Notes: a model not told the origin generated them from the sequence alone. Shown: positions 47,002 through 56,904, counted from the stretch's first letter. The stretch is 64,000 bases of DNA from Streptomyces sp. NRRL F-6131 (GCA_000719695.1 JOHN01000001.1:124001-188000); one strand, 5' to 3'. A program made the numbers and translations.

Positions 47002-47649
47002 ATGCTCAACAAATACGCGCGTGCCTTCTTCACACGTGTCCTGACCCCGTTCGCCGCGTTCCTGATCCGGCTGGGTGTGAGCCCGGACACCGTGACGCTG
47101 GTCGGCACGGCCGGTTCGGTGGCGGGTGCGCTGGTGTTCTTCCCGCGCGGGGAGTTCTTCTGGGGCACCATCACGATCACGCTGTTCATCTTCTCGGACC
47201 TGGTGGACGGGAACATGGCGCGGCAGCTGGGTCGGACCAGCAAGTGGGGCGCGTTCCTGGACTCCACGCTGGACCGGGTCGCGGACGCGGCGATCTTCGG
47301 CGGCCTGGCGATGTGGTACGCCGGCAAGGGTGACAACAACCTGCTGTGCGCCGTGGCGGTGTTCTGCCTGGCGAGCGGGCTGGTGGTGTCGTACACCAAG
47401 GCGCGGGCCGAGAGCCAGGGGCTGCCGTGCGACGTGTCGGGGCTGGTGGAGCGGGCCGAGCGGCTGGTGATCAGCCTGGTGGCGGCCGGTGTGGCGGGTC
47501 TGGCCACGTTCGGCGTGCCGTACGTGGAGTGGCTGCTGCCGGTGGCGCTGTGGCTGGTGGCGGCCGGAAGTCTGGTGACGGTGGTCCAGCGGATGCTGAC
47601 GGTGCGCCGTGAGGCGTTCGAGGCGGACCGCGTGGCGGCCGGGAGCTGA
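47002..47649 (+). CDS. pgsA: CDP-alcohol phosphatidyltransferase, phosphatidylinositol phosphate synthase PgsA
   Basis: This integral membrane enzyme of 215 residues transfers the CDP-diacylglycerol phosphatidyl group to inositol phosphate. The family motif D-x2-DG-x2-AR-x8-G-x3-D-x3-D is complete in DLVDGNMARQLGRTSKWGAF and LDSTLDR (Asp66, 69, 87, 91). Several helices follow. The next two genes use its product: an acyltransferase and a PI mannosyltransferase. The frame is open 15 codons upstream, but the ATG at 47002 has GGGAAGG seven bases before it and matches the family N-terminus. The context decides for inositol phosphate rather than glycerol phosphate. Confidence 0.9.
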   Translation: MLNKYARAFFTRVLTPFAAFLIRLGVSPDTVTLVGTAGSVAGALVFFPRGEFFWGTITITLFIFSDLVDGNMARQLGRTSKWGAFLDSTLDRVADAAIFGGLAMWYAGKGDNNLLCAVAVFCLASGLVVSYTKARAESQGLPCDVSGLVERAERLVISLVAAGVAGLATFGVPYVEWLLPVALWLVAAGSLVTVVQRMLTVRREAFEADRVAAGS

Positions 47650-47666
47650 AGGGGGCGGTTCCGCAG

Positions 47667-48698
47667 GTGAAGGACCGACGGATGGACCGGGTGGTGGACC
47701 GGCTGGTGTACTCGGCGTACGCGACGGGCTGGGCGGTGCTCAAGCACCTGCCCGAGCCGGCGGCGCGGGCGCTGTTCGACCGGCTGGCGGACTCGGCGTG
47801 GCGGCGGCGCGGCAAGCGGGTGCTGCAGTTGGAGGCGAATCTGCTGCGGGTGTGCCCGGAGGCGGACGAGGCCCGGCTGCGGGAGCTGTCGCGGGCCGGC
47901 ATGCGTTCGTACATGCGGTACTGGCAGGAGTCGTTCCGGTTGCCGGTGTGGGGTCGCGCGCGGGTGCTGCGGGACGTCCGGGTGGACGGGTTCGAGCAGC
48001 TGCGGGAGGCCCTGGACTCCGGGCGGGGCGCGGTGATAGCGCTGCCGCACATGGGCAACTGGGACTTGGCGGGGGCCTGGGTGGCCTCCCAGGGGTACCC
48101 GTTCACGACGGTGGCGGAGCGGTTGAAGCCGGAGCGGCTGTTCGACCGGTTCGTGGCGTTCCGCGAGGGCCTGGGCATGGAGGTGCTGGCGCTGACCGGC
48201 GGCTCGGTGAACGTGGTGGGCACGCTGGCGCGGCGGCTGCGGGCGGGGAAGCTGGTCTGCCTGGTGGGGGACCGCGACCTCTCGGAGGCGGGCATCGGGG
48301 TGTCGTTCTTCGGCGAGGCGACGCGGATGCCGGCCGGTCCGGCGGCGCTGTGCCAGCGGACCGGGGCGGCGCTGCTGCCGGTGTCGCTCTGGTACGAGGG
48401 CCGGGTCCTGCGGGGCCGGATCCATGCCGAGGTGACGGTGCCGGCGGAGGGCGACCGGGCGGAGAAGACCCGGGCGATGACGCAGGCGATGGCCTCGGTG
48501 TGGGAGGAGGCGATCCGGGAGCACCCGGAGGACTGGCACATGCTGCAGCGCTTCTGGCTGGCCGACCTCCCGGTCCGTGAGACGGTGGAGGCGGGGCCGG
48601 CCCGCTCCGGGAGCGCCGCGGGGCCGGTCGCGGGGGAGTCCGCGGCCAGGTCGGCGGAGGCGGCCGGGGAGCCGGCGGCCGAGGCCTCGGGGGCCTGA
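47667..48698 (+). CDS. Phosphatidylinositol mannoside acyltransferase (HtrB/LpxL-like)
   Basis: A 343-residue acyltransferase of the lysophospholipid/lipid A family. The catalytic H-x4-D motif is HMGNWD in VIALPHMGNWDLAGAWVASQ, and GDRDLSEAGIGVSFFGE is the downstream block. It would acylate the mannose of phosphatidylinositol mannoside at the inner membrane, like mycobacterial PatA. The N-terminus has weak membrane character, and the last 40 residues are Ala/Gly/Glu-rich and probably disordered. The GTG at 47667 follows the pgsA stop by 17 bases, indicating an operon with pgsA and the pimA gene that follows. Confidence 0.87.
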   Translation: MKDRRMDRVVDRLVYSAYATGWAVLKHLPEPAARALFDRLADSAWRRRGKRVLQLEANLLRVCPEADEARLRELSRAGMRSYMRYWQESFRLPVWGRARVLRDVRVDGFEQLREALDSGRGAVIALPHMGNWDLAGAWVASQGYPFTTVAERLKPERLFDRFVAFREGLGMEVLALTGGSVNVVGTLARRLRAGKLVCLVGDRDLSEAGIGVSFFGEATRMPAGPAALCQRTGAALLPVSLWYEGRVLRGRIHAEVTVPAEGDRAEKTRAMTQAMASVWEEAIREHPEDWHMLQRFWLADLPVRETVEAGPARSGSAAGPVAGESAARSAEAAGEPAAEASGA

Positions 48699-48768
48699 GT
48701 CCGGGCCCGGCGGACCGCCGGGACCTCGCGCGGGGCCGTGCTCCGCACGCCCCCCGCCCGCGCCGCCG

Positions 48769-48835
48769 GTACCGCCGCCCGCACCGCCCACGTCCGTCGC
48801 CCCCACGCACCGTCCGTACCGCCGCCCGCACCGCC
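48769..48835 (+). repeat. 20-base direct repeat upstream of pimA
   Basis: GTACCGCCGCCCGCACCGCC occurs at 48769-48788 and 48816-48835. The shorter CGCACCGTCCG also occurs twice around it. The repeats sit in the 170-base spacer before pimA. Confidence 0.8.
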
Positions 48836-48868
48836 GCTCGCACCGTCCGCAGGATTTCGAGGAGACCC

Positions 48869-50053
48869 GTGAAGATCGGCATCGTCTGCCCGTACGACTG
48901 GGACGTCCCCGGCGGCGTGCAGTTCCACATCCGGGACCTCGCCGAGCACCTGATCGGCCTGGGCCACGCGGTGTCGGTGCTGGCCCCGGCCGAGGACGAC
49001 GAGGCGCTGCCGCCGTACGTGGTCTCGGCGGGCCGGGCGGTGGCGGTGCCGTACAACGGCTCGGTGGCGCGGCTGAGCTTCGGGATCCTGTCGGCGGCCC
49101 GGGTTCGGCGGTGGCTGAACGACGGGCGCTTCGACATCCTGCACGTGCACGAGCCGGCCTCGCCGAGCCTGTCGATGCTGGCGGCCTGGTCGGCCTCCGG
49201 GCCGATGGTGGGCACCTTCCACACCTCGAACCCGCGTTCGCGGGCGATGATCGCGGCCTCGCCGATCCTCCAGCCGGGGCTGGAGAAGATGCGGGCGCGG
49301 ATCGCGGTGAGCGAGTACGCCCGGCGCACCCTGGTGGAGCACCTGGGCGGCGACGCGGTGGTGATTCCGAACGGCGTGGACGTGGGCTTCTTCGCGGAGG
49401 CCGAGGCGGACGAGCGCTGGACCGGCGGGGCGGCCGAGGGCCGGCCGGGGACGATCGGCTTCATCGGGCGGATCAACGAGCCGCGCAAGGGGCTGCCGAC
49501 GCTGCTGGCGGCGCTGCCGCGGATCCTGGCCGAGCGCCCCGGGGTGCGGCTGCTGGTGGCGGGCAAGGGCGACGAGGAGGAGGCGGTCGCCGGTCTGGCG
49601 CCGGAGGTCCGCGCGCAGGTGGAGTTCCTCGGCATGGTGAGCGACCGGGACAAGGCCCGGCTGCTGCGCAGCGTGGACCTGTACGTGGCCCCGAACACCG
49701 GGGGCGAGAGCTTCGGGATCATCCTGGTCGAGGCGATGTCGGCGGGCGCCCCGGTGCTGGCGAGCGACCTGGACGCGTTCAAGCAGGTGCTGGACGGCGG
49801 GGACGCGGGGGAGCTGTTCCCGGTGGAGGACGCGGACGCGCTGGCGCGGACGGCACTGCGGCTGCTGGGGGACCCGGCGCGGCTGGAGGAGCTGCGGAAG
49901 GCGGCCTCACGGCATGTGCGGCGGTTCGACTGGTCGACGGTGGGCGCGGACATCCTGGCCGTGTACGAGACGGTGACGGCGGGTGCGGCGGCGGTGGTCG
50001 AGGAGGACGAGCGCAGCGGCCGGCGGGGCCGGTTCGGCCTGGCCCGGGACTGA
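48869..50053 (+). CDS. pimA: Phosphatidylinositol mannosyltransferase PimA (GT4)
   Basis: A 394-residue GT-B glycosyltransferase that adds the first mannose from GDP-mannose to phosphatidylinositol. N-terminal signatures are KIGIVCPYDWDVPGGVQFHI and FDILHVHEP. The C-terminal Rossmann half has GFIGRINEPRKGLPTLLAA, and the donor site NTGGESFGIILVEAMSAGAP contains the EX7E motif of GT4 enzymes. The GTG at 48869 follows AGGATTTCGAGGAG. The position after pgsA and the acyltransferase supports PimA over other GT4 enzymes. The C-terminus adds about 25 charged residues. Confidence 0.9.
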   Translation: MKIGIVCPYDWDVPGGVQFHIRDLAEHLIGLGHAVSVLAPAEDDEALPPYVVSAGRAVAVPYNGSVARLSFGILSAARVRRWLNDGRFDILHVHEPASPSLSMLAAWSASGPMVGTFHTSNPRSRAMIAASPILQPGLEKMRARIAVSEYARRTLVEHLGGDAVVIPNGVDVGFFAEAEADERWTGGAAEGRPGTIGFIGRINEPRKGLPTLLAALPRILAERPGVRLLVAGKGDEEEAVAGLAPEVRAQVEFLGMVSDRDKARLLRSVDLYVAPNTGGESFGIILVEAMSAGAPVLASDLDAFKQVLDGGDAGELFPVEDADALARTALRLLGDPARLEELRKAASRHVRRFDWSTVGADILAVYETVTAGAAAVVEEDERSGRRGRFGLARD

Positions 50054-50163
50054 CCGGGCGGGTCGGCGCGGTCGAGGCGCGGTTAGGGTCGGACGGTTCT
50101 CGGCGTCCGGACGGTCTCCCCGTTCGACGTCCCGTGTCCCGACCGTGTCACCTGGAGGCCCCG

Positions 50164-50532
50164 ATGCCGCAGATCTCCGTCGACTACTCGCCGAGCCTGG
50201 CCGGCTCCTTCGACCGCCGTGAGCTGGGCGTGGCGATCAATCGGCTGGCGGTGGAGACCATCGACGCCACGCCGGAGGGCTGCAAGACGGTCTTCCGGCA
50301 GACCGATCCCGAGGTCGTGGTGGGCTTCGGCGAGCGCTCCGAGGCGCAGCTGTTCGTCCAGTTCCAGATCTTCCCGGGGCGCACCCCGGAGGCGAAGGCG
50401 GCGCTCACCGAGGGGGTGCTGGCGCTGCTGGCCGAGCGGGTGAAGCCGGCCCCGGGGGAGCGGCTGCAGCTGGCGGTGGACGTCCGCGACATCGACCGCG
50501 CGTCGTACCGGAACACGGCGGTCGAGGGGTGA
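50164..50532 (+). CDS. CHMI-like tautomerase-superfamily protein
   Basis: This 122-residue protein resembles 5-carboxymethyl-2-hydroxymuconate delta-isomerase (tautomerase superfamily). It starts [10 protein letters not shown], so after removal of Met the N-terminal proline could be the catalytic base. [20 protein letters not shown] and [17 protein letters not shown] are the other family blocks. There are no homoprotocatechuate degradation genes nearby, so the natural substrate is unknown. The ATG at 50164 has CTGGAGG nine bases upstream; the frame is open far upstream only because it runs antisense-like through pimA. Confidence 0.8.
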   Translation: MPQISVDYSPSLAGSFDRRELGVAINRLAVETIDATPEGCKTVFRQTDPEVVVGFGERSEAQLFVQFQIFPGRTPEAKAALTEGVLALLAERVKPAPGERLQLAVDVRDIDRASYRNTAVEG

Positions 50533-50561
50533 CCCCGGGGCACCCGGTAGCGTAGCGCCCC

Positions 50562-51107
50562 GTGACTACGTGGATCTGGGCCGGCGTGGCCGTGGTGCTG
50601 TTCGGTATGTACCTGAGCTGGACGGCCGGAAGGCTGGACCGGCTGCACGCCCGGATCGACGCCGCCCGTGCGGCGCTGGACGCGCAGCTGGTCCGTCGGG
50701 CGTCGGTGGCGATGGAGCTGGCGACGTCCTCGCTGCTGGACCCGGCGGCGTCGTTGCTGCTGCTGGACGCGGCGCACGCGGCGCGGCAGGCGGAGGACGA
50801 GCAGCGCGAGGTGGCCGAGAGCCAGCTGAGCCTGGCGCTGCGGGCGGTGTTCGCGGAGCCGGAGCAGGTGGCGGTGCTGGTGGCGGAGCCGGGCGGCGAG
50901 GAGGCGGTGCGGGACCTCACGGCGGCGGTGCGGCGGGTGCCGATGGCGCGGCGGTTCCACAACGACGCGGTGCGGGCGGCGCGGGCGGTGCGGGAGCACC
51001 GGCTGGTGCGGTACTTCCGGCTGGCGGGCAAGGCGCCGTTCCCGATGGCCTTCGAGATGGACGACGCGCCGCCGCCGGCGCTCACTCCGGAGGGCGCGCC
51101 CGCGTAG
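50562..51107 (+). CDS. Membrane-anchored LemA-like protein, unknown function
   Basis: A 181-residue protein with one N-terminal membrane helix ([20 protein letters not shown]) followed by an alpha-helical domain ([20 protein letters not shown], then repeated Ala/Glu/Arg helices). The arrangement resembles LemA-type proteins, in which a signal anchor is followed by a helical bundle outside the membrane. [20 protein letters not shown] in the second half matches the LemA pattern (YND..). The GTG at 50562 has no ribosome binding site, and TAGCGT (50548-50553) lies eight bases before it, so the mRNA may be leaderless. It is downstream of the tautomerase-like gene by 29 bases. Confidence 0.7.
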   Translation: MTTWIWAGVAVVLFGMYLSWTAGRLDRLHARIDAARAALDAQLVRRASVAMELATSSLLDPAASLLLLDAAHAARQAEDEQREVAESQLSLALRAVFAEPEQVAVLVAEPGGEEAVRDLTAAVRRVPMARRFHNDAVRAARAVREHRLVRYFRLAGKAPFPMAFEMDDAPPPALTPEGAPA

Positions 51108-51286
51108 CGTGGGCGGGGGCCCGAGGGCGGGCGGTGTGCGGCTCGTGTGCACGCGGTGGGTGGGTCCGGATCCGGCCTGTTTGTCGTATCCCGTCACACG
51201 CGCTGGACTTGATGGCGCATGGAGGGGCCGTTTCTTCCGCCTACCATAGGGCGATAGCACTGGTTCATCTTCGAGTGAGGTCTCAC

Positions 51287-52198
51287 GTGTCCACCACCCC
51301 CACCACCGCAGACCAGCCGCAGATCGGTACCGCCCGGGTCAAGCGCGGCATGGCCGAGCAGCTCAAGGGCGGTGTGATCATGGACGTGGTCAACGCCGAG
51401 CAGGCGAAGATCGCCGAGGACGCCGGCGCTGTGGCCGTCATGGCCCTGGAGCGCGTGCCGGCCGACATCCGCAAGGACGGCGGCGTGGCCCGCATGTCGG
51501 ACCCGAACATGATCGAGGAGATCATCGCCGCGGTCTCGATCCCGGTCATGGCGAAGTCCCGGATCGGCCACTTCGTCGAGGCCCAGGTCCTGCAGTCGCT
51601 GGGCGTCGACTACATCGACGAGTCCGAGGTGCTGACCCCGGCCGACGAGGTCAACCACTCCGACAAGTTCGCGTTCACCACCCCCTTCGTCTGCGGTGCC
51701 ACCAACCTGGGCGAGGCCCTGCGCCGCATCGCCGAGGGCGCGGCCATGATCCGTTCCAAGGGCGAGGCCGGCACCGGCAACGTCGTCGAGGCGGTCCGCC
51801 ACCTGCGTCAGATCAAGAACGAGATCGCCAAGCTGCGCGGCTTCGACAACAACGAGCTGTACGCGGCCGCCAAGGAGCTGCGCGCCCCCTACGAGCTGGT
51901 CAAGGAGGTCGCCGAGCTCGGCAAGCTGCCGGTCGTGCTGTTCTCCGCCGGTGGCGTGGCCACCCCGGCCGACGCCGCGCTGATGCGTCAGCTGGGTGCC
52001 GAGGGCGTCTTCGTCGGCTCGGGCATCTTCAAGTCGGGCGACCCGGCCAAGCGTGCCGCCGCGATCGTCAAGGCCACCACCTTCTTCGACGACCCGAAGA
52101 TCATCGCCGACGCCTCCCGCAACCTGGGCGAGGCCATGGTCGGCATCAACTGCGACACCCTGCCGGAGACCGAGCGCTACGCCAACCGCGGCTGGTAA
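51287..52198 (+). CDS. pdxS: Pyridoxal 5'-phosphate synthase lyase subunit PdxS
   Basis: PdxS makes PLP from ribose 5-phosphate, glyceraldehyde 3-phosphate and ammonia delivered by PdxT. The 303-residue (beta/alpha)8 protein shows the near-invariant blocks [60 protein letters not shown] and the C-terminal [15 protein letters not shown]. The frame is open upstream. The GTG at 51287 is chosen for GAGTGAGG just upstream and the family N-terminus. pdxT follows 88 bases later, after a hairpin. A TACCAT element (51242-51247) may be the -10 box. Confidence 0.97.
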   Translation: MSTTPTTADQPQIGTARVKRGMAEQLKGGVIMDVVNAEQAKIAEDAGAVAVMALERVPADIRKDGGVARMSDPNMIEEIIAAVSIPVMAKSRIGHFVEAQVLQSLGVDYIDESEVLTPADEVNHSDKFAFTTPFVCGATNLGEALRRIAEGAAMIRSKGEAGTGNVVEAVRHLRQIKNEIAKLRGFDNNELYAAAKELRAPYELVKEVAELGKLPVVLFSAGGVATPADAALMRQLGAEGVFVGSGIFKSGDPAKRAAAIVKATTFFDDPKIIADASRNLGEAMVGINCDTLPETERYANRGW

Positions 52199-52209
52199 TA
52201 CGCGTCCGT

Positions 52210-52248
52210 CGGCCCGCCGCGCGGTGTGATCATCGTCGCGGCGGGCCG
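52210..52248 (+). terminator. Hairpin between pdxS and pdxT
   Basis: CGGCCCGCCGCG (52210-52221) pairs with CGCGGCGGGCCG (52237-52248) over a 15-base loop. Between two genes of one enzyme complex it may attenuate pdxT or protect the pdxS mRNA end. Confidence 0.65.
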
Positions 52249-52286
52249 CTGCGCGTCGTCCGTTCGAGAGTCAAGAGGTACGAGAA

Positions 52287-52904
52287 GTGTCCACTCCAGT
52301 CATCGGCGTCCTCGCCCTTCAGGGCGACGTCCGCGAGCACCTGGTCGCGCTGGCCGAGGCCGACGCGCTGGCCCGTCCGGTCCGCCGGGTGGAGGAGCTG
52401 GCCGAGGTCGACGCGCTGGTGATCCCCGGCGGGGAGTCCACCACGATGTCCAAGCTGGCCCTGCTGTTCGGCGTGATGGACCCGCTGCGCGCGCGGGTGG
52501 CCGCCGGCATGCCGGTGTACGGGACCTGCGCCGGCATGATCATGCTGGCGGACAAGATCCTGGACGGGCGCGACGACCAGGAGACGGTGGGCGGCATCGA
52601 CATGACCGTGCGCCGCAACGCCTTCGGTCGGCAGAACGAGTCCTTCGAGTCCGGCATCGCCTTCGCGGGCATGGACGACGCGCCGGTGCACGGCGTGTTC
52701 ATCCGCGCCCCGTGGGTGGAGGCGGTCGGTGCGGGTGTCGAGGTGCTGGCCGAGCTGCCGGCCGCCGACGGCCCGGACAGCCGGATCGTCGCGGTGCGCC
52801 AGGGCAACCTGCTGGCCACCTCGTTCCACCCGGAACTCACCGGCGACCACCGGGTGCACGCCTACTTCGTGCGGATGGTCGAGGAGCACCTCGCCGCCGC
52901 GTGA
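52287..52904 (+). CDS. pdxT: Pyridoxal 5'-phosphate synthase glutaminase subunit PdxT
   Basis: PdxT releases ammonia from glutamine and feeds it to PdxS in the PLP synthase complex. The 205-residue class I glutaminase has [29 protein letters not shown], the catalytic Cys in [10 protein letters not shown], and the His-Glu pair in [13 protein letters not shown]. The GTG at 52287 follows AGAGGTACGAGAA. The pairing with pdxS shows that the host makes vitamin B6 by the DXP-independent route. Confidence 0.97.
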   Translation: MSTPVIGVLALQGDVREHLVALAEADALARPVRRVEELAEVDALVIPGGESTTMSKLALLFGVMDPLRARVAAGMPVYGTCAGMIMLADKILDGRDDQETVGGIDMTVRRNAFGRQNESFESGIAFAGMDDAPVHGVFIRAPWVEAVGAGVEVLAELPAADGPDSRIVAVRQGNLLATSFHPELTGDHRVHAYFVRMVEEHLAAA

Positions 52905-52996
52905 CGGTGCGCGAACGACCGTGTGCGGGCGAGCGTCGGCCGCACCGGTAAGATCTCATCTGTTCATTTCCCATTGGCGACGTAAAGGAGCTGGCG

Positions 52997-53755
52997 ATGT
53001 CCGGCCACTCTAAGTGGGCTACCACCAAGCACAAGAAGGCCGTGATCGACGCCAAGCGCGGCAAGCTCTTCGCCAAGATGATCAAGAACATCGAGGTGGC
53101 GGCGCGCACCGGAGGCGGCGACCCGGCCGGCAACCCGACCCTCTACGACGCCATCCAGAAGGCGAAGAAGAGCTCGGTCCCGATCGACAACATCAACCGC
53201 GCCGTCAAGCGCGGCTCGGGCGCCGAGGCCGGCGGGGCCGACTACTCGACGATCATGTACGAGGGCTACGGCCCGAACGGCGTCGCGGTGCTCATCGAGT
53301 GCCTCACCGACAACCGCAACCGTGCCGCCTCGGACGTGCGCGTCGCGATGACCCGCAACGGCGGCTCGATGGCCGACCCGGGCTCGGTCTCGTACCTGTT
53401 CAACCGCAAGGGCGTGGTGATCGTCCCCAAGGCCGACGGCGTGGACGAGGACAAGCTCTTCGAGGTCGTCCTCGACCAGGAGCCCGAGGAGATCAACGAC
53501 CTCGGCGAGTCCTTCGAGATCGTCTCCGAGGCCTCCAAGATGGTCGCCGTCCGCACCGCCCTGGTGGACGCCGGCATCGACTACGACTCGGCCGAGGCCA
53601 ACTTCCTCCCGAGCATGCAGGTCGAGCTGGACGTCGACGGCGCCCGCAAGATCTTCAAGCTGATCGACGCCCTGGAGGACAGCGACGACGTGCAGAACGT
53701 CTTCGCCAACTTCGACATCAGCGACGAGGTCGGTGCGCAGCTCGACGCCGAGTGA
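52997..53755 (+). CDS. YebC/PmpR-family protein (translation factor TACO1-like)
   Basis: A 252-residue member of the highly conserved YebC family: [20 protein letters not shown] at the start, then [12 protein letters not shown], the [14 protein letters not shown] strand and [14 protein letters not shown] [12 protein letters not shown]. Family members were annotated as transcription regulators; more recent work ties several to translation of proline-rich stretches. Which holds here is not visible from sequence. The ATG at 52997 has AAAGGAG upstream. It precedes ruvC in the same direction, separated by a strong hairpin. The disordered Pro-rich proteins in this window would be natural clients; that is speculation. 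Confidence 0.93.
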   Translation: MSGHSKWATTKHKKAVIDAKRGKLFAKMIKNIEVAARTGGGDPAGNPTLYDAIQKAKKSSVPIDNINRAVKRGSGAEAGGADYSTIMYEGYGPNGVAVLIECLTDNRNRAASDVRVAMTRNGGSMADPGSVSYLFNRKGVVIVPKADGVDEDKLFEVVLDQEPEEINDLGESFEIVSEASKMVAVRTALVDAGIDYDSAEANFLPSMQVELDVDGARKIFKLIDALEDSDDVQNVFANFDISDEVGAQLDAE

Positions 53756-53767
53756 TCCTGCCGCTTC

Positions 53768-53800
53768 CCGGCCCGGCGGTCCCCAGGACCGCCGGGCCGG
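53768..53800 (+). terminator. Hairpin terminator after the yebC-like gene
   Basis: A perfect 15-bp stem CCGGCCCGGCGGTCC (53768-53782) with 53786-53800 and a 3-base loop. Confidence 0.85.
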
Positions 53801-53906
53801 TGTCGTTGGGGGCGCTGTCGGAGGCGGGCGGTAGCCTTCGCAGGTCGGACGGCAGAGCGGACGGCGGATCGGACTGCTGGTCGCGGGTGACGGAGGGGCG
53901 GGAGCC

Positions 53907-54461
53907 GTGGTGCGGGTGCTGGGGGTCGACCCGGGGCTGACCAGGTGCGGGGTCGGCGTGGTCGACGGCGCGCCGGGCCGGCCGTTGCGGATGGTCGGGG
54001 TCGGCGTGGTGCGCACCCCCGCCGAGGCGGAGATCGGGCAGCGGCTGCTGCTGGTCGAGCAGGGCATCGAGGCCTGGCTGGACGAGCACCGGCCCGACCT
54101 GGTCGCCGTCGAGCGGGTCTTCGCCCAGCACAACGTGCGCACCGTGATGGGGACCGCGCAGGCCAGCGCGGTCGCGATGCTCTGCGCCACCCGGCGCGGC
54201 ATACCGGTCACCCTGCACACCCCCAGCGAGGTCAAGGCCGCCGTCACCGGCTCCGGCCGGGCCGACAAGGCGCAGGTCACCGCCATGGTGCAGCGGCTGC
54301 TGCGGCTCGACGCGCCGCCGAAGCCGGCCGACGCGGCCGACGCGCTGGCACTGGCCATCTGCCACATCTGGCGCGGCGGCGCCACCAACCGCCTGGAGGC
54401 CGCGATCAAGGCGGCCGCCCGCACCACCTCCCCGCCCGCCCCGAAAGGAACCCTCCGATGA
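53907..54461 (+). CDS. ruvC: Holliday junction resolvase RuvC
   Basis: RuvC cuts Holliday junctions symmetrically after branch migration by RuvAB. The 184-residue RNase H-fold nuclease has its first catalytic Asp in [18 protein letters not shown], the catalytic Glu in [12 protein letters not shown], and the C-terminal acidic pair in [36 protein letters not shown] is the usual junction-contact segment. The GTG at 53907 follows GGGAGCC. The stop overlaps the ruvA ATG (ATGA). Confidence 0.96.
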   Translation: MVRVLGVDPGLTRCGVGVVDGAPGRPLRMVGVGVVRTPAEAEIGQRLLLVEQGIEAWLDEHRPDLVAVERVFAQHNVRTVMGTAQASAVAMLCATRRGIPVTLHTPSEVKAAVTGSGRADKAQVTAMVQRLLRLDAPPKPADAADALALAICHIWRGGATNRLEAAIKAAARTTSPPAPKGTLR

Positions 54462-55069
54462 TCGCCTTCGTGCAAGGACCCGTGGCGGCGCTCTCCGCCG
54501 GCCTGGCGGTGGTCGAGGTCGGCGGGGTCGGCATGGCCGTGCAGTGCACGCCGACCACGCTGGCCGGTCTGCGGCTGGGGGAGCCGGTCCGGCTGGCCAC
54601 CTCGCTGGTGGTCCGGGAGGACTCGCTGACCCTGTTCGGCTTCGCGGACGACGACGAGCGCGCCGTCTTCGAGATCCTCCAGGCCGCGCCCGGGGTCGGG
54701 CCCAAGCTGGCGCAGGCGATCCTCGGGGTGCACAGTCCGGACGCGCTGCGCGCCGCGGTGGCGAACGGCGACGAGAAGGCGCTGGTGGCGGTGCCCGGCA
54801 TCGGCAAGGCCAAGGCGGCCAAGCTGCTGCTGGAGTACAAGGACAAGCTGGGCGCGCCGCACGGCGCGGTGCCGGCGCAGAAGCCGGTCGCGCGCGGGCC
54901 GGCGCCGTGGGGCGAGCAGCTGCACGCCGCGCTGGTCGGTCTCGGCTACGCGCCCCGCGAGGCGGACGAGGCGGTCACCACCGTCGCCCCCGAGGCCGAG
55001 GCCCAGGCGACGCCGGACGTCGGCGCGCTGCTGCGGCTCGCGCTGCGCAGCCTCAACCGTTCTCGCTGA
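54458..55069 (+). CDS. ruvA: Holliday junction DNA helicase subunit RuvA
   Basis: RuvA is the junction-binding platform for the RuvB motor. The 203-residue protein has the N-terminal OB domain ([39 protein letters not shown]), two helix-hairpin-helix motifs ([15 protein letters not shown] and [15 protein letters not shown]), an acidic-poor linker, and domain III ([15 protein letters not shown]) that contacts RuvB. The ATG at 54458 overlaps the ruvC stop, so translation is coupled. ruvB follows after about 50 bases. Confidence 0.95.
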   Translation: MIAFVQGPVAALSAGLAVVEVGGVGMAVQCTPTTLAGLRLGEPVRLATSLVVREDSLTLFGFADDDERAVFEILQAAPGVGPKLAQAILGVHSPDALRAAVANGDEKALVAVPGIGKAKAAKLLLEYKDKLGAPHGAVPAQKPVARGPAPWGEQLHAALVGLGYAPREADEAVTTVAPEAEAQATPDVGALLRLALRSLNRSR

Positions 55070-55121
55070 AGCCACCTGACGACCTGTCACTTTGTCGACA
55101 CCGATGTGGGAGCCGCCTCCG

Positions 55122-56213
55122 ATGAGCCCGTACGACTCCGAGTCCGCCGACCGGCTGGTGACCGCCGCCGCCGACGGCGAGGACCAGGCCGTCGAGGCGG
55201 CGCTGCGCCCGCGGCTGCTCGACGAGTTCATCGGCCAGGAGCGGGTGCGCGAGCAGCTGTCGCTGGTGCTCCAGGCGGCCCGCCAGCGCGGCACCGCCCC
55301 CGACCACGTGCTGCTCAGCGGTCCGCCGGGGCTCGGCAAGACCACCCTGTCGATGATCATCGCGGCCGAGCTGGGCGCCCCGATCCGGATCACCTCCGGC
55401 CCGGCGATCCAGCACGCGGGCGACCTCGCGGCGATCCTCTCCTCGCTCGCCGAGGGCGAGGTGCTCTTCCTCGACGAGATCCACCGGATGTCCCGGCCCG
55501 CCGAGGAGATGCTCTACATGGCGATGGAGGACTTCCGGGTCGACGTGATCGTCGGCAAGGGGCCCGGCGCGACCGCCATCCCGCTGGAGCTGCCGCCGTT
55601 CACCCTGGTCGGCGCGACCACCCGGGCCGGCCTGCTGCCGCCGCCGCTGCGCGACCGCTTCGGGTTCACCGGTCACATGGAGTTCTACGCCCCCGCCGAA
55701 CTGCAGCGGGTGGTGCACCGCTCGGCCGCGCTGCTGGACGTGCGGATCGACCCGGCGGCCGCGGGCGAGATCGCCGGCCGCTCCCGGGGGACGCCGCGGA
55801 TCGCCAACCGGCTGCTGCGCCGGGTCCGCGACTACGCGCAGGTGCGGCACGACGGCGTGGTCACCGCCGAGATCGCCGCCCGGGCGCTGGACGTCTACGA
55901 GGTGGACGCCCGAGGTCTGGACCGGTTGGACCGCGCGGTGCTGGACGCCCTGCTGCGGCTGTTCGGCGGCGGCCCGGTCGGGCTGTCGACCCTGGCGGTC
56001 GCGGTCGGCGAGGAGGCCGAGACGGTCGAGGAGGTCGCCGAGCCGTTCCTGGTCCGGGAGGGCCTGCTGGCCCGCACCCCGCGCGGGCGGATCGCCACCG
56101 CCGCGGCCTGGCACCACCTCGGCCTCGTCCCCCCGGCGCAGCCCGGCCGCGGCGCGGTGCCCGCCCAGCCCGAGCTCTTCGGCCCCGACGGCGCCCGGAC
56201 CGCGGAGGCCTGA
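55122..56213 (+). CDS. ruvB: Holliday junction branch migration motor RuvB
   Basis: RuvB is the hexameric AAA+ ATPase that drives branch migration. The 363-residue protein has Walker [10 protein letters not shown], Walker B LFLDEIHR, sensor 1 LVGATTRAG, the arginine-finger region LRDRFGF and the C-terminal winged helix ([20 protein letters not shown]). The frame starts earlier (TTG 55092, ATG 55104), but the ATG at 55122 is preferred: GTGGGAG stands nine bases upstream and the other starts have no ribosome binding site. It completes ruvCAB. Confidence 0.95.
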   Translation: MSPYDSESADRLVTAAADGEDQAVEAALRPRLLDEFIGQERVREQLSLVLQAARQRGTAPDHVLLSGPPGLGKTTLSMIIAAELGAPIRITSGPAIQHAGDLAAILSSLAEGEVLFLDEIHRMSRPAEEMLYMAMEDFRVDVIVGKGPGATAIPLELPPFTLVGATTRAGLLPPPLRDRFGFTGHMEFYAPAELQRVVHRSAALLDVRIDPAAAGEIAGRSRGTPRIANRLLRRVRDYAQVRHDGVVTAEIAARALDVYEVDARGLDRLDRAVLDALLRLFGGGPVGLSTLAVAVGEEAETVEEVAEPFLVREGLLARTPRGRIATAAAWHHLGLVPPAQPGRGAVPAQPELFGPDGARTAEA

Positions 56214-56370
56214 GCGGCCCCCGGTCGCGGGGGCCGAACGGGTGAGGGCGGAGCGTGTGCGGAGCATGTGCGCCCGCGGTGGGGGCACCCGGAGGAGCCG
56301 GGGGAGAAGTCCCGGGAAACTGTGCAGGCGGAGGGTCGCCACTTTCGGCGGCAGGATGCGATGCTTGGCG

Positions 56371-56400
56371 TTGTCCGATCAGTTCGGGGTCGCCTAGACT
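56371..56400 (+). promoter_or_regulatory. Promoter of yajC-secD-secF
   Basis: TTGTCC (56371-56376), 18-base spacer, TAGACT (56395-56400). It lies about 80 bases before yajC in the 271-base gap after ruvB, giving the Sec genes their own transcript. Confidence 0.6.
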
Positions 56401-56484
56401 CCGCCGGACCGCCCCTCTCACCCGACGGGACGACCATTACCACACAGGCCGCCGGCCGGCGGCCCGTAAAGGACCCTGGCTGCA

Positions 56485-56904
56485 GTGAACCTCATCATCC
56501 TTCTCCTCCCGATCCTCGCGATCGTGCTCATGTTCCGGTCGCAGAAGAAGCGCCAGCAGCAGATGCAGCAGATGCAGACGGCACTGGAGCCCGGGGCGGG
56601 AGTGCGGACCATCGGCGGTCTGTACGCGCAGGTGAAGGCGGTCAACGACGAGACCGTCGAGCTGGAGATCGCGCCGGGCGTGGTCAGCTACTTCACCAAG
56701 AGCGCGATCGCGGCGGTCCTCGAGCCCGCGGAGTACGACGCGATCATCAACGGCCGTCCCGCCGAGGACGAGCCGGTCGACGCCGAGGACGCGGACTCCG
56801 ACGCGGAGAGCGTGACGGCCGCCGCCGAGCCGCTGTCGTTCAGCAAGGACGACGCCGACAAGGGCGACGCGAAGGCCGAGGGCGGGGCTCCCGCGAGCAA
56901 GTAG
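56485..56904 (+). CDS. yajC: Preprotein translocase accessory subunit YajC
   Basis: YajC is a small membrane partner of SecDF and YidC in protein export. The 139-residue protein has one N-terminal helix (NLIILLLPILAIVLMF), a basic QKKRQQQMQQMQ stretch and the cytoplasmic YajC core (EPGAGVRTIGGLYAQVKAVN, VELEIAPGVVSYFTKSAIAA). The C-terminal 50 residues are acidic and Ala-rich, probably disordered. The GTG at 56485 is 24 bases into the hydrophilic leader region and lacks a strong ribosome binding site. secD follows after 144 bases. Confidence 0.93.
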   Translation: MNLIILLLPILAIVLMFRSQKKRQQQMQQMQTALEPGAGVRTIGGLYAQVKAVNDETVELEIAPGVVSYFTKSAIAAVLEPAEYDAIINGRPAEDEPVDAEDADSDAESVTAAAEPLSFSKDDADKGDAKAEGGAPASK

